Source: Gallintestinimicrobium propionicum (GTDB lineage Bacteria > Bacillota > Clostridia > Lachnospirales > Lachnospiraceae). From it: a DNA stretch of 64,000 nucleotides. The notes under the pieces were generated by a model that saw only the letters and a program-made list of their open reading frames with translations, did no database searches and was not told where the DNA came from. Both the position numbers and the translations under genes were made by a program. The stretch spans positions 124,001-188,000 of the forward strand of contig NZ_JAOQJY010000004.1 of the NCBI RefSeq assembly GCF_025567525.1, written 5' to 3'. Shown here piece after piece: positions 6,831 through 18,900 of this stretch; within the stretch, counting starts at the first letter, position 1; each line of letters starts with the position of its first letter.

Positions 6831-9602
6831 TTATTCCTGCACCAGAAGGATTTCATCCATGCGGACCCCGCTCTCGCCAAAGAACAGCGTCAGCTGGTTT
6901 TCCCCGCTTTCCGGGAAGCTTATCGTTACCGCACGCTCTATGATCTTGTTGTCGGTTCCGTTAAAGGTCGTCGTCTGCTGCAGGACGCCGTTGACAAAAA
7001 TGGAAACCGGCAGCTGCGCAAACGGATTTTCTCCGGAATGCATTTTAAAAATCATCTGATAGCTGCCTGCTTTGGAGACGTCCAGCAGATACCCGGCGCG
7101 CACGCCCTTCTGGGTGCTCAGCTTTGTCAGATCGAGCTTTGTCTCTTTTTCTACTTTCTGGCTTGCGATCACATTTCCTGCCATCGCATCCTTTGCCGGA
7201 TTGTTAATTTCTTCACATACATCAAATTCCCGATCACAGAAACGGTTCATCACCGGAGAACGCATCAGAAAATGACAGATATTCTTTGCATTTCTGACCA
7301 GCTGTCCTCTTGTGAGTCGTCCATCTGCCAGGCCCTCCATCGTGTTGTCATTTGCAGAGTTCGAAGCAGAATCCGAAACAACCATGTAAACGTCGTTCTG
7401 AGCGCGCACCATCGGAATCGTATTGCTCTGGGAGCCTTCCTCGCCTTCCTCGTTCATCTTCGCCCACCAGTCGGTCATTACCACGCCCTGGTAGCCCCAG
7501 TCTTTCCGCAAAATCGTCGTCAGCAGGTCGTAGTTGCCTGCTGTCCAGATTCCGTTGATCGGTCCGTAGGTAGACATAATGCTGTAGGCATGTCCTTCTT
7601 TTACTGCGATTTCAAAGCCTTTTAAATAGATCTCGCGCAGCGCACGTTCGGAAACAACGCCGTTTGCATCGTGCCGCTTAAATTCCTGGTTATTTCCCGC
7701 AAAGTGTTTAATCGTTCCGGTCACACCGTATTTTCCCATGCCCTTTAACTGAGCTGCAGCCATCGTACCTGCCACACAGGGGTCTTCCGAAAAATATTCA
7801 AAGTTTCTGCCGTTTAACGGATTGCGATGAATGTTCATGCCGGGCCCCAGCAGCGTGTCAATCTGATTCTTGCGCAGCTCCATTCCTTCCATCTCATAAA
7901 GCTGTTCCACCAGCTCCGGATTAAAGGTGCAGGCAAGCAGTGTGCCGTTTGGCAGGGAAAAGGCGATGGTTCCGCAGTCCATACGGATTCCGGAGGGTCC
8001 ATCCGAGCAGCCCGCAACCGGGATTCCAAATGCCTTTAAGGAATCCGTCACACCGCCGAATGCAGACGCAATGCCAGGTGTTGCCTTCGGAGAGCACATG
8101 CCCTCTCCCCGGACCAGGCATGCCAGATCTTCGTCCGATAACTGTGATAAAAACTGTTCCAGCGTCACCTTTTTATCACAAACATCCGCTAACTTCCAGC
8201 CCTGATCGCCGATGCAGGCCTCTGCCTCCGGGCGTTCTGTCCGGATTCTTTCTGCCAGATCGACACTCCGCAGAGGCGCTGCCTGTTTTCCGATTTCCAG
8301 AACCGGCTCTCCGTCTATGCCCTTTTTACCCGTTTCGACCGGAACCAGACGCTCATATGGCTGTACCGGTGCAAGTGCCTCTTCCAGTCTGGAAATGACG
8401 CACAGCTCGTCTAACTGCACCTCGCAAACCTTTTTCGCGCTGCGGACATCTGTTCCGACATAGATGCCATAGGCGCCAGCTTCCAGCACCCAACAGGATT
8501 TCTCCCCGGTTACACCGCTGTCATCATAGGATGCACTCTTTTCCAGGGAAACGACGAGATTTACCTCCTCCCCCTCTCCTGGCGTAAGCAGCTGCGTCTT
8601 GTAAAAGCTGTTTAGATTCCGGACAGGCTTGCCAAGCTTTCCCTGAGGCGGGCAGACATACACCTGCACGACTTCTTTTCCGGCAGTCTTTCCGATGTTT
8701 TTAACCAAAACGGTAAGTTCTGCTTTCGTACCATCCGTTCTTGTATTCAAAACCTCCACGGAAAAATCCGTATAAGACAGACCAAAGCCGAAGGGATAGC
8801 TTACTTTTTCCTTTGCAAAGGTTTCAAAATAACGGTAGCCAACGTAAATATCCTCTGCATACACATTGCATACAGCATCTCCAAAATTATCCGTAGACGG
8901 ATAATCCGAAATATCTGCTGCGATCGTATCGCTCAGCTTACCACAGGGGTTCACTGCGCCGGTCAGAATATCTGCCGCCGCATGTCCGCCCTCCTGACCG
9001 CCCTGCCATACATACAAAACTGCCTGGGGCTGGTAGCGGTCCACCCATTTCATATCGATGATATTGCCGACGTTTAACACAACGGCAGTCCGTTTGAATG
9101 CGCTACAGACGGTTTTGATCAGCGCCTCCTCCTCTGCTGTCAGCAGATAGCTTCCCGGCTCTGCACTGTTGTCCATGTCCTCGCCTGCTGTTCTGCCCAG
9201 CACAACAACAGCAAGATCAGAGGATGCTGCCGCTTTCTGTGCAAGCGCCTCGCTGACCGGCATTTCCTTCTGGCTCCATGGCTCCTGCGCCCAGCCTTCT
9301 CCCATATCAAAGGGATTTTCCCGGATCCAGTCCTGATAAACCGCTTCCAGCTCTTCGTTGACCGAAATATCCTCACATTCTTTCAGACTGTCGAGAATAT
9401 TTGTCCTATACGGTGCATTTACCATACCGCCCGATCCGGTTCCGCTCTTATAATAGGTAAAAGCAATCCGTCCAAACACGGAAACTGTCTCTCCTTTTCG
9501 GATCGGAAGTGCCTCTTTCTCATTTTTTAAAAGAACACATCCCTCTGCTGCCGTCTGTCTTGCCAGGGCAGCGTACTGATCGTAATCCAGTGTAAATCTC
9601 AT
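6831..9602 (-). CDS. Glycoside hydrolase family 3 beta-glucosidase with swapped domain order
   Basis: 923 residues. The usual GH3 order is inverted: the alpha/beta C-terminal domain comes first (about 15-265, starting ARQTAAEGCVLLKNEKEALP), then a fibronectin-III-like domain (about 275-385), then the TIM-barrel domain (about 450-790) with SDGPSGIRMD, KHFAGNNQE and the nucleophile motif VMTDWW (Asp711). A C-terminal beta-rich region of about 100 residues follows, possibly carbohydrate binding. This order is known from some rumen and gut Clostridia beta-glucosidases. There is no signal peptide, so it should work inside the cell on imported oligosaccharides. The start has AGGAGG at good spacing. 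Confidence 0.92.
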   Translation of the reverse strand: MRFTLDYDQYAALARQTAAEGCVLLKNEKEALPIRKGETVSVFGRIAFTYYKSGTGSGGMVNAPYRTNILDSLKECEDISVNEELEAVYQDWIRENPFDMGEGWAQEPWSQKEMPVSEALAQKAAASSDLAVVVLGRTAGEDMDNSAEPGSYLLTAEEEALIKTVCSAFKRTAVVLNVGNIIDMKWVDRYQPQAVLYVWQGGQEGGHAAADILTGAVNPCGKLSDTIAADISDYPSTDNFGDAVCNVYAEDIYVGYRYFETFAKEKVSYPFGFGLSYTDFSVEVLNTRTDGTKAELTVLVKNIGKTAGKEVVQVYVCPPQGKLGKPVRNLNSFYKTQLLTPGEGEEVNLVVSLEKSASYDDSGVTGEKSCWVLEAGAYGIYVGTDVRSAKKVCEVQLDELCVISRLEEALAPVQPYERLVPVETGKKGIDGEPVLEIGKQAAPLRSVDLAERIRTERPEAEACIGDQGWKLADVCDKKVTLEQFLSQLSDEDLACLVRGEGMCSPKATPGIASAFGGVTDSLKAFGIPVAGCSDGPSGIRMDCGTIAFSLPNGTLLACTFNPELVEQLYEMEGMELRKNQIDTLLGPGMNIHRNPLNGRNFEYFSEDPCVAGTMAAAQLKGMGKYGVTGTIKHFAGNNQEFKRHDANGVVSERALREIYLKGFEIAVKEGHAYSIMSTYGPINGIWTAGNYDLLTTILRKDWGYQGVVMTDWWAKMNEEGEEGSQSNTIPMVRAQNDVYMVVSDSASNSANDNTMEGLADGRLTRGQLVRNAKNICHFLMRSPVMNRFCDREFDVCEEINNPAKDAMAGNVIASQKVEKETKLDLTKLSTQKGVRAGYLLDVSKAGSYQMIFKMHSGENPFAQLPVSIFVNGVLQQTTTFNGTDNKIIERAVTISFPESGENQLTLFFGESGVRMDEILLVQE

Positions 9603-9687
9603 AATGTTTTCCTCCTTTTTTTGGTTCCTGCATATGTAAAACAGAGTCCTGCTCCGCCTGCGGCGGGTTGCACAGACAGCACATCTG

Positions 9688-11073
9688 TCACATTGTTTTT
9701 CGCAGCCCTTTGGGATAATGATTTTTTAAAATCCCGCCTGCCAGCTTTCCCCAGCCGAGGCTGTATCCATCTACGCAGACCAGCTGCCAGCCCTTTTCCC
9801 CGTCTTTGGAAAGCGTCATACCGTTGATCCACTGCCTTGCCTCCTGGCTGTCACCGGAAAGGTTGCAGCAATGCACTGCCTCTTTAGGCGAAAGCGAAAG
9901 TGCCAGCGCATGTGCCGGTTCAAACCGCCCTTTTTTCATCGTGCCCAGATGCAGTCCCGGACGCAGCACCTTTAAGCCTTTTAAAGCCGGCATGTCCTTT
10001 GGCGCAAGATAAAGCTGGTCGCCGAACAATAAAAAGATTCCATCAAACTGCTTCTTCAGGCTTTCTCGTTCAAATTCTTTCCATGCAGCAAAATCCTTGG
10101 GCGCAATTCCTTTCTGGATTCCATACAGGCTGCGCGCCCGGTATCCCTCCGGCACTTCCCCTGTTTTTTCAAGCACCGCCAGAAAATGTCCTTCTCCATG
10201 CAGCTTATGGGGCCAGAGACGAATGGTCTTTTCCATTCCGTCCGGGACGGGCTCGGTTCCCGCCCAGTCCGGTCTGCCCGGCTCCATACCGTCATAACGG
10301 TGCGTCTCTTTTATGGAAAATTCCGGATGCCGCAAAAGGAATCGTGCAACACTGCCTTCATCCTCCTGCATCGCAAACGTACAGGTCGAATATACCAGCC
10401 TGCCGCCTTTTTTCAGCATTGCGGCAGCTTCGTCCAGCACGCTGTCCTGCCGCTTTGCACACAGCTCCACGTTTTCGGGACTCCATTCGCTGCAGGCTTC
10501 CTCGTGCTTTCGGAACATCCCCTCACCGGAGCAGGGGGCGTCCACCAAAATTTTATCGAAATATTCCGGGAAATAAGCGGACAGTCGCTCCGGGCTTTCG
10601 TTCGTCACAACTGCATTGGTCAGTCCCATCCGCTCCACATTTTCCGAAAGAATTTTTGCCCGCGCCGGATGGATCTCATTGCAGACTAAAATACCTTTTC
10701 CCTGCATCGCAGCACCGATCTGGGTGCTTTTCCCGCCGGGGGCAGCGCACAGATCCAGCACATAATCCCCCGGCTGTACGTCCAGATATCCGACAGGCGC
10801 CATCGCGCTCGCTTCCTGAATATAATAAACACCAGCCTCGTGATACGGGTGCTTGCCCGGTGTATCCTCTTCGCTGTAATAAAAACCGTTTTTCTCCCAT
10901 GCAACCGGCGTCAGATGAAACGGCGATTTTTCTGTAAATTCCTCCCGGTCCGTTTTGCGCGGGTTGAGCCGCAGCGACTGATAATGACCGGATTCATAGC
11001 TTTGCAGAAATGCTTCGTATTCCTCTCCCAGCATTTCCTGCATGCGCGTCAAAAACGCGGACGGCAGATTCAT
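9688..11073 (-). CDS. RsmF/NOL1-NOP2-Sun family rRNA m5C methyltransferase
   Basis: 461 residues from the ATG at 11073, which has GAGG six nt ahead. A SAM-binding DLCAAPGGKST motif (107-117) and both family cysteines are present: DAPCSGEG (Cys181) and STCTF (Cys231). A RsmF-type C-terminal extension of about 150 residues, probably PUA-like, follows. It should methylate a cytosine in 16S rRNA. Several Firmicute relatives replace RsmF or modify different sites, so the exact base is uncertain. Confidence 0.9.
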   Translation of the reverse strand: MNLPSAFLTRMQEMLGEEYEAFLQSYESGHYQSLRLNPRKTDREEFTEKSPFHLTPVAWEKNGFYYSEEDTPGKHPYHEAGVYYIQEASAMAPVGYLDVQPGDYVLDLCAAPGGKSTQIGAAMQGKGILVCNEIHPARAKILSENVERMGLTNAVVTNESPERLSAYFPEYFDKILVDAPCSGEGMFRKHEEACSEWSPENVELCAKRQDSVLDEAAAMLKKGGRLVYSTCTFAMQEDEGSVARFLLRHPEFSIKETHRYDGMEPGRPDWAGTEPVPDGMEKTIRLWPHKLHGEGHFLAVLEKTGEVPEGYRARSLYGIQKGIAPKDFAAWKEFERESLKKQFDGIFLLFGDQLYLAPKDMPALKGLKVLRPGLHLGTMKKGRFEPAHALALSLSPKEAVHCCNLSGDSQEARQWINGMTLSKDGEKGWQLVCVDGYSLGWGKLAGGILKNHYPKGLRKTM

Positions 11074-11137
11074 AATATTCCTCACTTTAATTCATGATTT
11101 ATCCTTATCATAAACCAGGCGCGTAAACTGCGCAAGA

Positions 11138-12589
11138 TTATTGTTTCCGTTCACCCGCTTCCTCTGTCTCCAAACCCGGTTCGTCCTCCGGCACTTCTTT
11201 CACCATGAATCGAATCATGTTTTCCTGAATTTTGCCCATCAGCTTTTCCATCCGCTTCTGTTCCTCGTCCGAAATACCTTCCATGCAGACGCTGTAGAGG
11301 TCTTTTTCCACGCGCAGCAGCTCTCCGGAAAGCTTCCTGCCTTCCTCTGTCAGGAGCAAGCGGTTCTTTTCTTTCTTTTCGCTGCTTTTTTCCTTTTTGT
11401 CCGCCGTGCGCTCTTTTTTCTCCGCTGTGCTTTCTATCCTGTCGGCGGGCTTTTCCTTTGCACTCTTTTCCTTAACCGGCTTTTCCGGCGCGATCAGCTT
11501 TTTGCGTTCCAGCTTCTGCATCGCAAGAAACAGCCTCGGCTGTCCGACTCCGGCGATTTCCCCGAGCCTGCGTGCACTGTAGCAGGCGCTGCACTGGGCG
11601 AGGGCACACAGCAAAAGCGCCTCATCCAACGTCAGCATATTTTTCTGCGCCGCCAGATCCAGCTCATATTCATACAGCCTGCGGAACCGGTACTGCCCGA
11701 TCACTGCGCCGTTTCCTTCCACTTCTTCCCGGGTAATCCGCCTGCGCTCTTCCCCCAGCTTCTTGCTTCCCGGAAGCACGCCGCCGTCCTTTGCCGCAGC
11801 CCATAAAAAGCTGTAGACCTGCAGCCGGATATCGGCATAATCTTTATCCTCGTAAACGTCTTTATAAAACTCGTTATAATACTCGAAAATGTTGCTCTTC
11901 ATCCGCACCGTATTCGTGATGCTCGCTCCCTGGCTGACCAGGCTGCCGCGACGCTTCAGATAATAATAAATCGGCACCTGCAGGGCAAAAAAGCTCTCCG
12001 CATGGCGGATATATTCCAGATTAAACAAAAAGTCCTCACACCAGCTGATGGAGGTATCCATCCGGATATGATATTCTTCGATGATGCTCCTGCGGTACAT
12101 TTTGTTCCAGAGTACGCCGTAATAAAAATCCGCCGGATTTTCAATCATATAGGAAGCAAACTCCTGACGGCTCATCACCTTGTCCTCTTCGATGTCGCCC
12201 TTCTGCGCCAGCCTTTCCCCGGAAACCCGGTAAAAGTCGGAAATGACCATGTCGCAGTTATATTCCTCCATCGAACGCACCAGAAGCCTTGTCGCCTCCG
12301 GCACGATCCAGTCGTCGCTGTCCAAAAACTGAAGAAACGTTCCCCGCGCCAGCTCCAGTGCCTGATTTCTCGTATCCGACACGCCGGTATTTTCTTTATG
12401 GACCACACGTACCCGGCCATCCTGCTGTGCATATGCATCGCAGATTTCGCCGGATGCATCCTTACTGCCGTCATCCATCAAAAGCAGCTCAAAGTCGCGG
12501 TAATCCTGACTTAAAATGCTGTCCACACAGCGTTTCAAATATTCCTGTGCATTGTATACAGGAACAATAATGCTTACCTTCGGTTCCAT
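11138..12589 (-). CDS. Family 2 glycosyltransferase fused to a MarR-like winged-helix domain
   Basis: 483 residues from the ATG at 12589, which has AGGAGGAAGT directly ahead. Residues 1 to about 220 are a GT-A fold glycosyltransferase: VSIIVPVYNA, DDGSKD (39-44) and DSDDW (90-94). Residues about 295-465 resemble a MarR regulator: a dimer-type helix, LTLDEALLLCALAQ, a helix-turn-helix (LGEIAGVGQPRLFLAMQKLERKKLI), then LLLTEEGRKLSGELL and a C-terminal helix with ISDEEQKRMEKLMGKIQENM. The wing is replaced by a lysine/glutamate-rich insert (about 366-409). A glycosyltransferase carrying a DNA-binding-type fold is unusual; the fold may serve for dimerisation or sensing. It follows an AraC gene by 58 nt. 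Confidence 0.85.
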   Translation of the reverse strand: MEPKVSIIVPVYNAQEYLKRCVDSILSQDYRDFELLLMDDGSKDASGEICDAYAQQDGRVRVVHKENTGVSDTRNQALELARGTFLQFLDSDDWIVPEATRLLVRSMEEYNCDMVISDFYRVSGERLAQKGDIEEDKVMSRQEFASYMIENPADFYYGVLWNKMYRRSIIEEYHIRMDTSISWCEDFLFNLEYIRHAESFFALQVPIYYYLKRRGSLVSQGASITNTVRMKSNIFEYYNEFYKDVYEDKDYADIRLQVYSFLWAAAKDGGVLPGSKKLGEERRRITREEVEGNGAVIGQYRFRRLYEYELDLAAQKNMLTLDEALLLCALAQCSACYSARRLGEIAGVGQPRLFLAMQKLERKKLIAPEKPVKEKSAKEKPADRIESTAEKKERTADKKEKSSEKKEKNRLLLTEEGRKLSGELLRVEKDLYSVCMEGISDEEQKRMEKLMGKIQENMIRFMVKEVPEDEPGLETEEAGERKQ

Positions 12590-12647
12590 ACTTCCTCCTG
12601 TTTTGAATTGGTTTCCTCTGTTTTCAGATATTTCTGCTCCATATCTT

Positions 12648-13526
12648 TTATCCGTCTGCTGCACGGTTCATGCAGATTTTCCGGTATTCCCGCGGGGATA
12701 TCTGCATCCGCCGCTTAAAAATCTGATTAAAAAATTTTATGTCTTCATAGCCGACTCTGCGGGCGATCTCCACCACCCTCAGATCACTGTCTTCCAACAG
12801 TTCGCAGCTTTTTTCGATGCGGACATTCTGGACATATTCGCGCAGCGTCACCCCGGTTTCCTGCTTAAACCGCCTGCTGATATAGGCAACGCTGTAATGC
12901 TTCTGCTCACAGAATGTTCCCAGCGTCAGGCTGTCCTGATAGTTCCCGTTTACATATTCCAGCACCTCCTGCACAGACGTACTGTAGGGGCGCTCGTTTT
13001 CCGGTTCGATCAGCCCGCGCAACGTCAGAAGCAGGATTTCCAGAAGCTTGAACCGAAGCAGCGGATAGCATCCGACTTTTTGCTCCTGATATTCCAGAAG
13101 CATTTCCTGCATCAGCTGCCCTACCTGTCCATCCCGGTCGTGAAACACTCTGGCAAACTTCGCCTGCCCAAGTGACATCCGGTAATATTTTAACAGACAG
13201 CCCTGCAACAGCTGGGAAAAACTCCGGCAGCCCTGCAGTGTTTCATCCACCGTCTCCGGCAAAAACAGACAGTTGATCAGCGTCAGATTTTTACAGTTCT
13301 GAAATCCATGGAGACAGCCGTAATCCACAAAAAAATAATCGCCTGCAGAAATGGTTTTCCCTTCGTTTTCCAGCGTATGCTCCGCTGTCCCACCCGTGAT
13401 GTATGCCAGCTCAAAAAAATTATGGCCGTGCATTTCAAGATCCTCCTGACAAAACGGCATCATAATGAGTTTTTCCGCTTTCCTGTTCTGATAGAACTGG
13501 AATTCTGTAATCTCCCCTCGGAACAT
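12648..13526 (-). CDS. AraC family transcriptional regulator
   Basis: 292 residues from the ATG at 13526. The N-terminal half is a cupin-like sensing domain (MHGHNFFELAYITGG, then AGDYFFVDYGCLHGF). The C-terminal hundred residues hold the two AraC helix-turn-helix motifs (LTLGTFCEQKHYSVAYISRR and VVEIARRVGYEDIKFFNQIF) ending PREYRK. It is transcribed away from the GH78 rhamnosidase gene, with 105 nt between the start codons. That arrangement fits an activator of rhamnoside use, as with RhaR-type regulators, but the ligand is not shown by sequence. A longer version from a TTG at 13556 cannot be excluded. Confidence 0.9.
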   Translation of the reverse strand: MFRGEITEFQFYQNRKAEKLIMMPFCQEDLEMHGHNFFELAYITGGTAEHTLENEGKTISAGDYFFVDYGCLHGFQNCKNLTLINCLFLPETVDETLQGCRSFSQLLQGCLLKYYRMSLGQAKFARVFHDRDGQVGQLMQEMLLEYQEQKVGCYPLLRFKLLEILLLTLRGLIEPENERPYSTSVQEVLEYVNGNYQDSLTLGTFCEQKHYSVAYISRRFKQETGVTLREYVQNVRIEKSCELLEDSDLRVVEIARRVGYEDIKFFNQIFKRRMQISPREYRKICMNRAADG

Positions 13527-13631
13527 AAAGACAAGTTCACCCCCATTTTCAGTCAAAATCAGGTGCTTTTCTTTAGGCTACTATCTGTTATCATAAAAGT
13601 CAATACGAACCAAAACAAGGAGGGTATGTTT

Positions 13632-15827
<2,196 letters not shown>

Positions 15828-15858
15828 ACAGTGAAACTCGCAGTCTGCAGCTGCGTGG

Positions 15859-15903
15859 AAAAAATGCCCCGGGCTGGCGATCGTGTCACCGCTGCCCGGG
15901 GCA
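15859..15903 (-). terminator. Terminator between converging GH78 and jetC genes
   Basis: TGCCCCGGGC and GCCCGGGGCA form a 10-bp GC-rich stem. On the minus strand it is followed by six T (A-run at 15859-15864), so it ends the jetABC transcript, and it may work for GH78 as well. Confidence 0.8.
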
Positions 15904-15913
15904 ATCCTGTACT

Positions 15914-18900
15914 CTATTCTACGCCTTCCAACAGCTCCAGATAATTTCCCTTGTCGATATGCATCATTGAGATCTGGTTTTTGTGGCGGCGGAAGCCATA
16001 CACACAGTCCACGTTGCGGATCAGGGACTGTAAGCGTTCGTCAGGCACGCAGACAATCAGCTGAAGATCCATCTGCCGGGCATATTTTAAGCAGACCGCG
16101 CTTCTCTCCTGATCCATTTTGGAAAAGGCCTCGTCCAGAAGCACCAGCTTAATTCGACTGTCGCGGTTGGTCTGCTGCATGTAAAGCATCGCAAAACCGG
16201 CAAGCAGTGCGACGTATTTCGGATTCTGTCCCTCACCGCCGGAATCACGGCCTGCCATGTCATCCACGAAATTTTCACGGATCACGTTTCCATCTGCATC
16301 CGTAACCTGCTCATACATGGAAAAGGACAAATAATTGCGGTAATCCGCATACTGCTCCATTTCCCGACGGTGCTGCTCCAGCACCCGCTCATCGTCGTCC
16401 TTTACCGGCATGAACTTGTCTGTCAGCAGCCTGATCTTTGCTTCGTATTTCTGATAAAAGCTGTCCTCTCCAAGGGACAGCTGCCCCTCGAAGCCGTCAT
16501 TGTCCAGGTTCTTGCTGTCTAACTCCGGTGCCATGAGCATGTCGTAAAACTGACCGTTTTCATTGTAGGCAGGCTCGATTTTAATCTGGTAAATACTATC
16601 AGAGAAGTTCGTCTTTTTCAACAGGCGGTTGATCTCCGCAGCGTGCCGCTTTGCCGCCTTAATGTCGCCGTGAATCGTTGCGATCACATTCTCCCGCAGG
16701 CTGCGGTAAATGAAATCGCATTGTTTTTCAAACTCTGTCCGATACTGGGGCTCAAAATCTGTCTCATACTGGGAAAGCAGCTGCTCATAACCCTCATTGG
16801 ATTTCTCCGAGCCGGAAAATCCGCTGGAGGGATACTGCAGGATATAGGCGTTTCTTGCCCGGGACAGCTCTTCTGTCTGCTCCTGCTCCTTTTCACAAAG
16901 TACTTCTATCTCCGCATTTTTCTGGGCCCTGACCGCGCCGGAGGATCGTTTGGACAGCGCCTCCTGCACCATTGCGGTGATCTCCGGCTGCTGTGTATAA
17001 CCGACAGACGCCTCCTTTAATGCTGCGTTTTTAGACTGCAGCTCCGTGCGGATGCGCTCCTGATTACCGGTCTGCTGTGCAATTTCATTCTGCATACCGG
17101 ATATTCTCTTTTTCAGCTCGCTGCGTTTTTTGCGAAGCTCTGCTTCTTTTTCTTCCAGCTCCTTATATGCACCCATCCGCAGACTTTCGATGGTTGCTTT
17201 CGTCTCCTGTGTTTCCAAAAGCACGGCTTCCAGCTCCTGCGCTGCCCGAGAAAGGCTTTCCAGATACGCCGGCTCTTCTTTCAGGCTCTCCATCTCCCGG
17301 ACCGCCTTCAGACCGTCCGCCATGCGCTTTGCCTCTTCCAGCTCTTTTTTCAGACGCTGCGCATCTACTTCATAGTCCTGCTGCCGTGCGCGGGAAACCT
17401 TGCTTCCGATGCACGCGCCGACGGTATAATCCCGTTTTTTCAGATGCCGGAAAATAAAATTACTGTAGGAATAACAGTCCGGCGTCACACCGTCTTTGGC
17501 GCTTCGCAGCTCCTCCACCGTGCGGCATTTCATAATCCGTCCCAGATAGCGTTTTAAGCAGCTGTCTGCAAAGGGCTCGACCGCCCGCACAGCCTCGTAT
17601 AACGAACCCTCCTCCACCCTCGGATTGCTCTTTGTGACCGCCTCAGAATGAATCAGATCGATTTCCTCAAACTGCCCCATCTCCCGGAAGGCTTTTGCTG
17701 CATCCGCCGCGACCTTCGGCTCTGTAATCAGGCTCAGCTTCAGACGTCCCAGACGTCCTTCTACCGCATTTTTCCATTCCTCATCCTCAACATCGAACAG
17801 GTCTGCAAAAATCCACACCTTGATTGTTCTTCCATACAGTGCAGAAAGCTTCTGCTCCAGGGCAGCCCGGGCCTTTGTCAGCACCTCCGGATAGGATTTG
17901 CGGTTGTTTTTCATATCGTCCAGAAGCTTTTGCTTTTCCTTCAGGTCTTTGGACAGCTGCCGCTCCTGCTCGTGATAGGTTTCGTACTCTTCCTCGATAT
18001 TCTGGCGTTCCTCTTCCAGACGGCTGCGCAGCTCCAGACACTGCGCCTGTGTCACCGGTCCGGTGCAAAATGCGCCAATCAAATTCAGCAGCCGATTGCT
18101 GATATAGTCCGCAACGATCTCGTCGCTCTCCCATCGCCGCAGTCCCTGCAGGATTTTGCGCCACTGTGCCGCGTTATCCGCCAGCATCCGGCTTCTTTTT
18201 TCCAGCTCTTCCAGACGCTCCTGACGGTTGCCAAGGTCGCTGCTCTTTAAGTCCGCACTGACAAGGATCAGCTCGTTTTCCAGCTGGGCAGACAGGGCTT
18301 CCAGCTCTTCTTCCTGCTGCCGAAGCTCCCGCAAACGCTCCTGTGTCCGATCCTGATCCTGTAAAAGGGCGTCGATCCGGTTCTTCAAATCCTCAATGTC
18401 GATACAGCGGATCACCGCCTGCTGCTTTACGATATCCGCACGCGTCATCGTCAGCTTTTGTCCGGCTTCCCGCACTTTTTTAAGCATTCCGATCTTGTTT
18501 TCCAGCACGTCGATCTTTTCTTTGATGTCCCGGTAAGCGCCCAGCTGTTCGCTGATCGTTTCAATGGTGTCTCCCTCGCTTTTTGGGAACATGTAATCCC
18601 GGATAAACTGTCCCGTCCCGTTGGACATTTTCAGCGCGATCGCACTTTTTTCCATGGTCATAAAACGATTCCCGTCAATGTAGCCGAGGATCTGGTCATA
18701 CAGCGTGCTGATATACGCCTCCCGGGACGGATAAATGCGGTTTAACTCTGCCCTGCCGCCTTTTGCCGTCTCCTTCATCCGCATCTCTGTCAGTGCCCGG
18801 ATCTCCTGGTTCGAATAAGGATAGCCCTCTGCCGTCAGATACCCGCCCTCCGGCATTTTTCCGAGATGGCTGAAATAAACGAACTTTCGTATTTCAGAAT

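Noticed and set aside
6405..7625. A 406-codon plus-strand frame across the TPR lipoprotein and GH3 genes
   Set aside because: It spans two clear minus-strand genes and shows no domain; it is an antisense shadow.
9900..10937. A 345-codon plus-strand frame opposite rsmF
   Set aside because: Proline/arginine/serine-rich low-information protein opposite a well-supported gene.
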